The notes beneath the pieces are model-generated. The model did not search any database. It was not told the origin of the DNA and saw only the letters and a list, made by a program, of their open reading frames with translations. Source: Halococcaceae archaeon (GTDB taxonomy: Archaea; Halobacteriota; Halobacteria; Halobacteriales; Halalkalicoccaceae). Taken from it: a stretch of 21,464 nucleotides of DNA. Shown here piece by piece: positions 1 through 6,075 of this stretch. Position numbers and translations under genes: made by a program. Where the stretch lies: the NCBI GenBank assembly GCA_007129135.1, contig SKWB01000028.1:1-21464 (forward strand), written 5' to 3'. Each line of letters begins with the position of its first letter. Positions within the stretch are counted from its first letter, which is position 1.

Positions 1-718
1 CGATCCCCTCCCACTCGTCGCCGTCGAGGACGACCTCGCGGGTGTGGATCAGCGAGCCGTCGGCGAGCACGACCTTCAGCTCCTCGGTGTAGGCGTCGCT
101 GATGCCGTAGCGGACCGAGTGTGCGCCCGTCGAGTTGTTGCCGAGGCCGCCGCCGATCGTCGCGCGGTTCGAGGAGGCCGGGTCGGGCGCGAACTTCAGC
201 CCCCACTCGCTCACGTACTCCTCGAAGTGGTCCTGGACGATCCCGGGCTGGACGATCGCCCGCCGCTCCTCCGGGCGGACCTCGACGACGCCGTCCATGT
301 AGGTCGTCATCTCGAGGACGACACAGCCGGGGCCGACCGCCTGGCCCCCGAGCGACGAGCCGGCACCGCGGGCGATGATCGGCACGCCGTGGTCGGCGGC
401 GATCCGGACCGCCGCCTGCACGTCGGATACGTCCTTCGGGTGGACGACCCCCGCCGGCCGGGCCTGGTAGATGCTGCCGTCAGTCGCGTAGAGCACCTGC
501 GCGTACTCGTCGAACCGGACCTCGCCTTTCACCGCCCGGCGCAGATCCGCCGCGAGGTCGACGTACTCGGAGACGTCCGGGTGCTCGTGGCCGAGTTCGT
601 CGTTCAGCGTCGCGAACTCCGCCATCCCCTCGGAGGGCTTCTCGATCACCGACGACCGTGCGGTTTCGCTCGTGACGGCCGGCCTCTCTCCCTCTCGTTC
701 CGGTTTTTCGACGGCCAT
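1..718 (-). CDS. FAD-linked oxidase (GlcD family), N-terminal part
   Basis: Only the first 239 codons are in the window; the C-terminus runs off the left edge. The protein begins MAVEKPERE at the ATG complementary to 716-718, with a TATA-like box about 25 nt upstream. Residues about 66-239 read as an FAD-binding type 4 (PCMH) domain: an ATDGSIYQARPAGVV segment, then the FAD-contacting loop RGAGSSLGGQAVG near residues 117-129, and PASSNRATIGGGLGNNSTGA near 180-199. These are hallmarks of GlcD, D-lactate dehydrogenase and D-2-hydroxyglutarate dehydrogenase type flavoproteins. The N-terminal style (an ELGHEHP stretch before the domain) reminds me of the long haloarchaeal FAD plus Fe-S fusion proteins of about 1000 residues, but the fused part cannot be seen. 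Likely role, by inference: oxidation of a 2-hydroxyacid with electrons passed to the respiratory chain. Substrate unknown. Confidence 0.9.
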   Translation of the reverse strand, partial: MAVEKPEREGERPAVTSETARSSVIEKPSEGMAEFATLNDELGHEHPDVSEYVDLAADLRRAVKGEVRFDEYAQVLYATDGSIYQARPAGVVHPKDVSDVQAAVRIAADHGVPIIARGAGSSLGGQAVGPGCVVLEMTTYMDGVVEVRPEERRAIVQPGIVQDHFEEYVSEWGLKFAPDPASSNRATIGGGLGNNSTGAHSVRYGISDAYTEELKVVLADGSLIHTREVVLDGDEWEGI

Positions 719-740
719 TACTGATCGTCGGGGATCGACC

Positions 741-750
741 GTTATAATAC
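741..750 (-). promoter_or_regulatory. TATA box for the FAD oxidase
   Basis: The sequence GTTATAATAC contains TTATAA centred about 26 nt upstream of the start codon at 718. This is the spacing expected for a leaderless haloarchaeal transcript. No Shine-Dalgarno sequence is visible before the ATG. Confidence 0.6.
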
Positions 751-810
751 CTGTGCACGGGCCTACCAACCACCACCCGTCCGGGGTGACCTCCGGGCGA
801 CGACCACACG

Positions 811-817
811 CTTAAGT
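811..817 (+). promoter_or_regulatory. TATA box for the VOC gene
   Basis: CTTAAGT lies about 26-29 nt before the ATG at 840 in otherwise GC-rich DNA, matching a leaderless haloarchaeal promoter. It sits in the 121-bp divergent spacer shared with the FAD oxidase. Confidence 0.5.
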
Positions 818-839
818 CGGAGGCCTCGGTCGGTGCTGT

Positions 840-1205
840 ATGGAGTTCATCCATGCGAACCTCAACGTCTCGGACGTCGAGGCGTCGGTCGAGTACTACA
901 CCGAACAGTTCGGCTTCGAGGAGACCTGGGGCTTCGAGGCGGACGGGACCGTCCACCGCTACGTCGCCGACGAGAACGGCGTCGAGCTACAGCTCTCGGA
1001 GACGGAGGGCGTGAGCGAGTACGACCACGGCGACGCCTTCGGCCACCTCGCGTTCAAAGTGGAGGACGTCGACGAGGCGTTCGACCGGATCGAGAACCAC
1101 GGCGTCGAGAAGGAACCGGGCGACCAGCCCGAGGCGGGTGCCCGAACCGCGTTCATCCACGACCCGGACGGCCACACGCTCGAACTGGTCCAGCCGCTCG
1201 ACTGA
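840..1205 (+). CDS. VOC-family glyoxalase I-like protein
   Basis: A 121-residue vicinal-oxygen-chelate protein with the usual two beta-alpha-beta-beta-beta modules. Candidate metal ligands are H5 (FIHANLNV), E49 (NGVELQL), H69 (FGHLAFKV) and E115 (HTLELVQPL). This is the same H/E/H/E pattern and nearly the same spacing as bacterial glyoxalase I (H5, E56, H74, E122), so a metal-dependent isomerase or lyase acting on a methylglyoxal-thiol adduct is plausible. Haloarchaea use gamma-glutamylcysteine rather than glutathione, so the thiol would differ. The length is normal for a single-domain GlxI. The gene is divergent from the FAD oxidase and convergent with the lyase gene, with 24 bp between ends. 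The specific substrate is inference; the fold assignment is firm. Confidence 0.88.
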   Translation: MEFIHANLNVSDVEASVEYYTEQFGFEETWGFEADGTVHRYVADENGVELQLSETEGVSEYDHGDAFGHLAFKVEDVDEAFDRIENHGVEKEPGDQPEAGARTAFIHDPDGHTLELVQPLD

Positions 1206-1229
1206 GAGAGGTCGAGAACCGGGGCCGTC

Positions 1230-2141
1230 TCAGAGGATGTCGGCGGCCTTCGCGCGCGCGACGATCTCTTGGGCCATCTTGTTGGTCGCCTCGTCGACCA
1301 TCTGCCCGTCGACGCTGACCGCACCCTTCCCCTCCGCCATCGCCTCGGCGTACGCATCGACGATCCGGTCGGCGCGTTCTGCGACCTCCGGGTCGGGGGC
1401 GAAGATCTCGTTGCCGATCTCGATCTGGCTGGGGTGGATCGCCCACTTGCCGTCACAGCCGACCATTCGCGCGTTCGCACACGACTCGCGGAAGCCCTGC
1501 TCGTCGGAGATATCGGCGTACGGGCCGTCGAGACACGGCAGGCCGGCGCTCTTCGCGGCGGCGTTGCAGTGCGACAGCGCGTAGTGCCAGTAGTGGCCGG
1601 GGTAGTCGGGGAACTGACCGATGTCGAGCCCTGGGGTGCCCATCGCGGCGGAGTAGTCACCGGGGCCGAAGATGATGCTCGAGAGCCGGTCGGAGGCGTG
1701 AGCGATCTCGTGGACCCGGTGCATCCCCTCGCCGTCCTCGATCTGGGGTTCGAGCCCGATCGCGCCCACCTCGAGGCCGGCGTTGACCTCGACCTGGGTG
1801 AGCAGGTTCTCGACGGTGTGGATGTCACTCGCGCCCTTCACCTTCGGGACGATGATGTCGTCGATGTTCTCGCCGGCCTCGCTCACGACCTCGATCAGGT
1901 CGTCGTACCACCACTGGGTGTCGATCCCGTTGATCCGATACGAGAGGACCTTCCCACTCCAGTCGTGAGAGTTCGCCGCCTCGATGAGCGGGGCCCGGGC
2001 GTCGGGTTTCGCGTCCGGTGCGACCGAGTCCTCCAGGTCGAGAAAGACCTCGTCGGCGTCGCTCGACGCCGCCTTCTCCATCATGCCTTCGTCGCTCGCT
2101 GGCGTTGCTAACTGTGTTCTCCGCAGGGTGACGTCTGTCAT
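1230..2141 (-). CDS. HpcH/HpaI-CitE family lyase, malyl-CoA lyase type
   Basis: A 303-residue CoA-ester lyase. Visible family features are RRTQLATPA at residues 7-15, FLDLEDSVAPDAK around 33-45, SYRING with R69, IIVPKVKG around 97-103, EPQIEDGEGM at 131-140, GPGDYS at 159-164, and the C-terminal GKWAIHPSQI typical of malyl-CoA and beta-methylmalyl-CoA lyases. E135 and D162 are 27 residues apart, the same spacing as the Mg ligands of bacterial Mcl (E141/D168), so they are the likely metal ligands. The family cleaves or forms malyl-CoA from acetyl-CoA and glyoxylate; in haloarchaea it serves the methylaspartate cycle. A longer reading frame would start at 2180, but that ATG lies inside the likely TATA box. 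The ATG at 2141, preceded by a GAGGTGG ribosome-binding-like stretch, is the better start. The exact acyl-CoA substrate is not decided by sequence. Confidence 0.85.
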   Translation of the reverse strand: MTDVTLRRTQLATPASDEGMMEKAASSDADEVFLDLEDSVAPDAKPDARAPLIEAANSHDWSGKVLSYRINGIDTQWWYDDLIEVVSEAGENIDDIIVPKVKGASDIHTVENLLTQVEVNAGLEVGAIGLEPQIEDGEGMHRVHEIAHASDRLSSIIFGPGDYSAAMGTPGLDIGQFPDYPGHYWHYALSHCNAAAKSAGLPCLDGPYADISDEQGFRESCANARMVGCDGKWAIHPSQIEIGNEIFAPDPEVAERADRIVDAYAEAMAEGKGAVSVDGQMVDEATNKMAQEIVARAKAADIL

Positions 2142-2178
2142 GCGTACGTATCCACCTCTCAGTCCCGCCGGGACCATC

Positions 2179-2184
2179 ATAAAA
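2179..2184 (-). promoter_or_regulatory. TATA-like box for the lyase gene
   Basis: On the minus strand TTTTAT lies about 40 nt before the ATG at 2141, giving a predicted short leader that contains the GAGGTGG stretch (about 2151-2158). This helps reject the longer reading frame starting at 2180. Confidence 0.4.
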
Positions 2185-2624
2185 CTACCTCACGGCGGTC
2201 GGATAGGTTCACGAGGTCGATAGGGGTTCACCCGGCCCGGACGGCTCTTTTCGGCAGTTCCACACCGAACGTCCACTCTATCCGGGTATTACCTCACGGT
2301 TAGCCGGAAACCCTCGTCGTGTACGGAGCCTCATCGTGAAATGAGCGCGAAACCGCGTCGAAAGGAGCGTTCAGACAGACGGGACGAACGGGCGGATCTG
2401 ACGAATGGATGTCGATCCTCTCGGTCCAGTGTTTCATCGATCTGCCACGGCTCGAGGCTCGCGGGATTCGATTTACAGAAGTATGTGTGTCACGGAACGT
2501 GGAGATCGTCCACGAGCAGGCCGACGCAGTTCGGATCCGAACGAGGAGACGGGGATCGATCGGTCCGAGACGCGGAGATCCCGTGCGCAGGTGTCGTGTC
2601 GATGAACGACCCATGGTCCGCAGT

Positions 2625-2645
2625 CTGTTCACACTGTGTGAACAG
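2625..2645. promoter_or_regulatory. Perfect palindrome, candidate IclR operator
   Basis: Arms CTGTTCACAC and GTGTGAACAG flank a single T, giving 10 perfectly paired bases on each side. It ends 17 bp before the TATA-like box of the IclR gene. IclR regulators commonly bind palindromes near their own promoter, so this is a natural autoregulatory site. The palindrome is seen; the binding partner is inferred. Confidence 0.65.
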
Positions 2646-2662
2646 CCGTACGGGCGAAGAGG

Positions 2663-2668
2663 TTATGG
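2663..2668 (+). promoter_or_regulatory. TATA-like box for the IclR gene
   Basis: TTATGG lies about 25 nt before the ATG at 2691, supporting a leaderless transcript. This decides the start against the longer open frame that extends back to 2409. Confidence 0.5.
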
Positions 2669-2690
2669 GTTCTCTACGCGCAAACGTCCT

Positions 2691-3452
2691 ATGCAACGGG
2701 ACGAGCCGGTCACCGTCAACGCGACCGAGACGAGCCTCCGGATCATCGAGGCGCTACAGGACCTCGACGGGGCCGGCGTGACGGAGCTCGCGACGCACGT
2801 GGGGCTGCCGAAGAGCACCGTCCACAACCACCTCCAGACGCTCTGGCGAAACGAGTACGTGGTGAAAAACGACGGGCTCTACGACGTCGGGCTGCGGTTC
2901 CTCCAGCTCGGCGAACACGCCCGAGACAGACGGCGCGTCGCGACGATAGGCCCACCCGAGATCGACAAACTCGCCGAGGCCTCGCGCGAGATGGCGAACT
3001 TACTCGTCGAAGAGCACGGCCGCGGCGTCTTCCTCTACAAGGCGAAGGGCTCGGACGCGGTTCACATGGACACGCACGCGGGCAAACGGGTCTACCTCCA
3101 CACGACCGGGTTCGGGAAGGCGATCCTCGCGCACCTGCCCGACGAGCGCGTCGACGCGATCGTCGACCGCCACGGCCTCCCCGCACGTACCCCACACACG
3201 ATCACCGACCGCGAGGAGCTCGAAGAACAGCTCGACCGGATCCGCGAGCGTGGCCACGCCTTCGACCGAGAGGAGCGCCTCGAGGGGCTCCACTGTGTCG
3301 CGGCGCCGATCGTCACCGACGGCGCCGTCGTCGGCGCGGTGAGCGTCTCCGGCCCGAAGAGTCGAATGCGCGGCGAGTGGTTCGACGAGGAGCTCCCGAC
3401 GCTCGTCGAACGCGCTGCGAACGTCATCGAGATCAACCTCACGTACGGCTGA
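2691..3452 (+). CDS. IclR-family transcriptional regulator
   Basis: A 253-residue protein of normal IclR length. The N-terminal winged helix-turn-helix spans residues 10-65, with the recognition region around GLPKSTVHNHLQTL at 38-51. The C-terminal ligand-binding GAF-like domain spans about 80-250 and includes GKAILAHLP and the ERLEGLHCVAAPI...GAVVGAVSVSGP segment typical of IclR effector domains. The frame is open 282 nt further upstream, but that part is poor haloarchaeal coding sequence and contains the promoter. The gene is divergent from the malyl-CoA-lyase-type gene, so control of that gene and of itself is the simplest inference. The effector is unknown; the IclR family often senses small organic acids. 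Confidence 0.9.
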   Translation: MQRDEPVTVNATETSLRIIEALQDLDGAGVTELATHVGLPKSTVHNHLQTLWRNEYVVKNDGLYDVGLRFLQLGEHARDRRRVATIGPPEIDKLAEASREMANLLVEEHGRGVFLYKAKGSDAVHMDTHAGKRVYLHTTGFGKAILAHLPDERVDAIVDRHGLPARTPHTITDREELEEQLDRIRERGHAFDREERLEGLHCVAAPIVTDGAVVGAVSVSGPKSRMRGEWFDEELPTLVERAANVIEINLTYG

Positions 3453-3488
3453 TCGCCACCCCGGTTCGAGCGGTTCGTCGAGTTTTGT

Positions 3489-3502
3489 GTATATCGATAT
3501 AC
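3489..3502. repeat. 14-bp perfect palindrome downstream of IclR gene
   Basis: GTATATCGATATAC is fully self-complementary and sits in an AT-rich patch 36 bp after the IclR stop codon. It could be part of a transcription termination zone or a protein site; nothing in the sequence decides which. Confidence 0.5.
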
Positions 3503-3711
3503 GGTTTACAGACTGCGATGTTCCACACAACCTAATACACATTCTAATATTCTGAAAGTGTACCCGTCCAAAGCAAGAACCGAGGATCGGAGGTGCGCCG
3601 TTTCGAACTCGGCCGCAGGGAGACGCCACTCACCCCATAGGGATCGGTGCAATCACGCGAGTTGCTTCCGGGGGCTCGACAGAGGAAGATCGGTCCGAGG
3701 GTCGTTTCGTC

Positions 3712-3736
3712 CTCTGTCCTCGCTAGAGGTACAGAG
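3712..3736. repeat. Compact stem-loop
   Basis: CTCTGT and CCTC pair with GAGG and ACAGAG around the tetraloop GCTA, with a single bulged T at 3730. This is a 10-bp stem in 25 nt. It lies in non-coding DNA, so there is no codon constraint to explain it. Confidence 0.5.
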
Positions 3737-4091
3737 CACCGGCCGGTCGGACGGTATCGGCCGGGTACGGGTGGCCGAGAGGAGCGAGGTGGTTACACGG
3801 GATCGGTCGATTTCGGGGAGTGGGGCCTGAGAACCCGAGATATGGTCCCAGCCCGTTCGATGGAGCAGCCTTACTCCCGGAGGCCGACTTGGCAGCGATC
3901 GCCCGGCTGGATCGGTACGGTCCCGGTCGGGTCGTCTACAGTAGGGGAAGGCACGTACCACCGGGAGATCGATCTGTCGCTCGATGGGTTCGCAGGACCC
4001 TCCAGAGTACACCAGTCGGGGGAACACCCCCTGCTATCAGTTTTGTTAGTCAAGAGCCGAACCGCGTCCTGTGGACGAACTGAGGCCCTCC

Positions 4092-4171
4092 ATACGGACT
4101 GCTGTCAGTCAGTACCGGCGCGACCGCAGGACGGTCGCTTTGCGCCGGTAAATCGGTACAGCAGACCGTAT
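4092..4171. other. 80-nt nested imperfect palindrome (foldable element)
   Basis: Four paired segments nest in order: ATACGG/CCGTAT (4092-4097 with 4166-4171), CTGCTGT/ACAGCAG (4099-4105 with 4158-4164), TACCGGCGC/GCGCCGGTA (4113-4121 with 4142-4150) and GACCG/CGGTC (4122-4126 with 4132-4136). There is one A-A mismatch, a 7x7 internal loop, a one-sided 5-nt bulge GCTTT and a 5-nt terminal loop CAGGA: 27 base pairs in 80 nt. It could fold as RNA on either strand or as single-stranded DNA. A structured RNA, a miniature inverted-repeat element, or a folded recombination site are the options. Confidence 0.7.
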
Positions 4172-4453
4172 CAGACGCTCCTGTTGTCCGGGACCCACCA
4201 TCCGATTCCGGTACTTCAAACCGTCATCGATCGGGCAGATGGTACACGAGAGGGGCAGTGGCGGGAACACCGAGAAGAGACGGGAGATCCGCCACGGCAC
4301 AGAGGAAACTGTACGGCAAACGGCACCGAAAACAGTTCTCCCTCTTCTTCCGACGACGGAGGGAGTAGCCCTACCAGTTCCCGAGTGGGCGCAAGAGGGG
4401 AACTCGGCCCCGTACATCGCGTGTGAACGGATCGATCGCCCAATCGAGGACCG

Positions 4454-4462
4454 TGTTTATAT
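4454..4462 (+). promoter_or_regulatory. Strong TATA-like box upstream of the DUF5805 gene
   Basis: TGTTTATAT in a low-GC patch, flanked by CCGTG (4451-4455) and CACGG (4470-4474). A start about 25-30 nt downstream would give a leader of about 135 nt before the ATG at 4620. That leader would contain the CGGGTGAGAATC repeats. Confidence 0.4.
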
Positions 4463-4523
4463 CCATTTTCACGGTACCCGAGTGGGCAAAAGTGGTACCA
4501 GAAAATTCGATAAAGTTAATTCT

Positions 4524-4608
4524 CGGGTGAGAATCCAGTCCCACCCAGAGAGATAACTTCCCTTATCTCCTCGATAGGGACTACATTGATATACGACGGG
4601 TGAGAATC
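4524..4608 (+). repeat. Two direct repeats CGGGTGAGAATC in the DUF5805 promoter
   Basis: Identical 12-mers occur at 4524-4535 and 4597-4608, 73 bp apart (about seven helical turns). The second lies between a GATATA box (4588-4593) and the ATG at 4620. The first is part of a small dyad ATTCTC-GGGT-GAGAAT (4519-4534). The interval also holds the dyad GAGATAA/TTATCTC at 4550-4569. This layout suits operators for the DNA-binding protein encoded immediately downstream. Confidence 0.55.
4588..4593 (+). promoter_or_regulatory. Proximal TATA-like box for the DUF5805 gene
   Basis: GATATA about 27-30 nt before the ATG at 4620 would give a leaderless transcript. It competes with the stronger box at 4454-4462; the sequence alone does not decide which is used. 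Confidence 0.4.
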
Positions 4609-4619
4609 GGATATCGTCC

Positions 4620-5003
4620 ATGAGCGAGTCGTCGAACGGCGACCGGGCGGTCGTAAAGACGTACGTGCCCGCCTACCAGAAAGAGCGCTGGAAGGAACAC
4701 GCCGCTGCGCTCGATATGAGCCAGAGCGAGTACGTCCGAACGATGATCCAGGCCGGACGTGCGGGGTTCTCGCCAGGAACCGAGGAGAGGGGTTCTCCGG
4801 ACGCTACCCCTGGGGGTAGTTTGCTCGAAGAGCGTCTTCTCGAGGTGCTCCGGGGAAGGGCGCGGACGGACGCCGAGCTCCTCGCCGAGGTGACCGATGA
4901 TATCGAAGAGCGGCTCTACGACGCGCTCGAAACCCTTCAAGAGCGAAACCGGATCAGATACAGCCCGCGTGATGGCGGATACGTCCTCGTCGGGGAGCGA
5001 TGA
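4620..5003 (+). CDS. Small two-domain DNA-binding protein, DUF5805-like
   Basis: A 127-residue acidic protein. Residues 10-47 (VVKTYVPAYQKERWKEHA...SQSEYVRTMIQAG) look like a ribbon-helix-helix or MetJ/Arc-like module: a short strand followed by two helices. Residues 67-127 (LLEERLLEVL...DAELLAEV...LYDALETLQERNRIRYS) look like a winged helix with a beta-hairpin wing ending GGYVLVGER. The linker at about 48-66 is G, S and P-rich. I recall haloarchaeal proteins of this type, annotated DUF5805, encoded directly before a tyrosine integrase, as here. The stop codon overlaps the integrase start (ATGA at 5000-5003), so translation is probably coupled. A role as autoregulator or recombination directionality factor is inference. 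Confidence 0.75.
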   Translation: MSESSNGDRAVVKTYVPAYQKERWKEHAAALDMSQSEYVRTMIQAGRAGFSPGTEERGSPDATPGGSLLEERLLEVLRGRARTDAELLAEVTDDIEERLYDALETLQERNRIRYSPRDGGYVLVGER

Positions 5004-6043
5004 GCGTCGATCCGCGTCGGTCGGTCGAGGTCGGAGACCCCATCGAGTACTTCCTCGAAGACCAGGCCTACCACGGGAAGACCGAACGCACGATAGCGGC
5101 GTACGAGCGGGTCCTCCGGGAGTTCGAACGGTTTCTCACCGAGGAAGGGCGCGAGCCGACCGACCCGAGAGAGGCGACCCAGCGGGAGTGTATGGCGTGG
5201 ATTCACACGCTCCGAGGCGAGCACGCGGAGAGCACGATCGCGACCTACGCCTCCTACCTCCACCGTTTTTACGCCTACATGACGCAGATCGGTGCGTTCG
5301 AGTTCAATCCGATGACGTTGGTCGTCGAGGAGATGCCCGAACGGATCGAGGCGAACCCGACCAGGCGAGACGTCTCTGTCGAGGGGATGCGGACGTTCCT
5401 CGGCGGGATCTCACACCCGCTCGAACGGGCGGCCGTCCTCACGCTCCTGAAGACCGGGATCCGGGTCGGGGAGCTCTGTAACCTCGACTGTCGCGACCTC
5501 AGGCTCACCGATCCTCCGGAGTACGCCTCGATCGTCCCGCCGAGGGCACAGCTCTCGGAGCGTCCGGATACGCTGTTCGTCAGCCCACGACCGTCGAAAG
5601 GGGCGAAGATCAACGGCGAGGTCCGTTCGGCATCGAACAAACGACAGCGGGAGACCGTCGTTCCGGTCGACGAGGAGCTTCGCACCGAACTGCTCACGTA
5701 CCTCGCTATACGACCAGATACACTCTCACCTGCGGAGCCGCTGTTCGTGGACACGGGGGCGAGCTGGGGCCAACGACTCGAACCGACGACCGTCAGATCG
5801 TTCGTGGAACGCCACGCTCGTGCGAACGGGTGGCACCACACAGGGGGCGACGCCGCCGAGAACGTCACCCCACACTACTTCAGACACTTCTTCACGACCC
5901 ACCTCCGTGACCGGACGGGGGACCGAGGGATCGTGAAGTACCTGCGGGGCGACGTCGCCGACGACATCATCGATACGTACACCCACAACTGGGGTGATCG
6001 GGTCCACGAGGTCTACCACGACAATATATATCTGCTAGTATAA
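5000..6043 (+). CDS. Tyrosine recombinase/integrase (XerC/D-like)
   Basis: A 347-residue recombinase. The N-terminal SAM-like core-binding domain spans about residues 12-95 (EYFLEDQ...YASYLHRFYAYM) and the catalytic domain about 120-345. Visible active-site residues are R155 (TGIRVGEL), probably K214 in the beta-hairpin before ETVVPV, H292-x-x-R295 (PHYFRHFFTTHL), and the likely nucleophile Y327 in DTYTHNW. The usual LGH motif is replaced by LRGD (316-319), so the second His/Trp position is not obvious; Y339 and Y344 are less likely nucleophile alternatives. The gene is coupled to the preceding small DNA-binding protein by an ATGA overlap. No tRNA gene or obvious attachment duplication is seen nearby, so this may be a resident recombinase, a provirus remnant or an integrated element with distant ends. 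Confidence 0.93.
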   Translation: MSVDPRRSVEVGDPIEYFLEDQAYHGKTERTIAAYERVLREFERFLTEEGREPTDPREATQRECMAWIHTLRGEHAESTIATYASYLHRFYAYMTQIGAFEFNPMTLVVEEMPERIEANPTRRDVSVEGMRTFLGGISHPLERAAVLTLLKTGIRVGELCNLDCRDLRLTDPPEYASIVPPRAQLSERPDTLFVSPRPSKGAKINGEVRSASNKRQRETVVPVDEELRTELLTYLAIRPDTLSPAEPLFVDTGASWGQRLEPTTVRSFVERHARANGWHHTGGDAAENVTPHYFRHFFTTHLRDRTGDRGIVKYLRGDVADDIIDTYTHNWGDRVHEVYHDNIYLLV

Positions 6044-6075
6044 CGGACCTGTGTAAACCACTTACTGCTATACTA
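6036..6075. repeat. Inverted repeat across the integrase stop codon
   Basis: TAGTATA (6036-6042, containing part of the stop) and TATACTA (6069-6075) are perfect inverted copies 26 nt apart. Each is preceded by CTGC, so CTGCTA also repeats directly at 6032-6037 and 6065-6070. The stretch is unusually AT-rich. A terminator, an autoregulatory site or a recombination site are all possible. Confidence 0.45.

Larger units (their letters stand above)
2142..2690. other. Divergent intergenic region between lyase and IclR genes
   Basis: About 550 bp with no credible gene: the reading frames here lack the acidic, alanine/glutamate/aspartate-rich composition of the neighbours and match no family I know. 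It holds the lyase promoter at the left end, the IclR promoter and a perfect palindrome at the right end, a 17-nt inverted repeat (CGTGGA-GATCG-TCCACG, 2498-2514), and a 10-bp direct repeat TACCTCACGG at 2186-2195 and 2290-2299. The first copy of that repeat abuts the lyase TATA box. Confidence 0.6.
3453..4619. other. Large apparently non-coding accessory region
   Basis: Roughly 1.17 kb without a gene I can support. The longest frames (for example 3647-4426 plus and 3653-4027 minus) are rich in R, S, P and G, are not acidic, and resemble no family. The region is instead rich in dyad symmetry: a 14-bp palindrome at 3489-3502, a stem-loop at 3712-3736, an 80-nt nested palindrome at 4092-4171, inverted repeats CTCCCTC/GAGGGAG (4338-4365), AGTTCCC/GGGAACT (4376-4404) and GAGATAA/TTATCTC (4550-4569), and a lower-GC promoter zone from about 4450. 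It could be decayed mobile-element DNA, a non-coding RNA locus, or a recombination site cluster for the adjacent recombinase. Confidence 0.55.

Noticed and set aside
44..724. 226-codon plus-strand frame at the left end
   Set aside because: The opposite strand reads through as a GlcD-type FAD-binding domain with the glycine-rich FAD loop.
2409..2690. 94-codon N-terminal extension of the IclR protein
   Set aside because: It would contain the palindrome and TATA-like box, has atypical composition, and IclR proteins normally start close to the winged helix.
4092..4171. tRNA or known riboswitch
   Set aside because: The paired segments form one elongated rod, not a cloverleaf, and no CCA-stem or T-loop-like motif is present; no riboswitch class I know matches.
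3647..4426. 259-codon plus-strand frame in the non-coding block
   Set aside because: Not acidic, no recognisable motif, and it runs straight through the 80-nt palindrome; the composition is unlike the real genes of the window.
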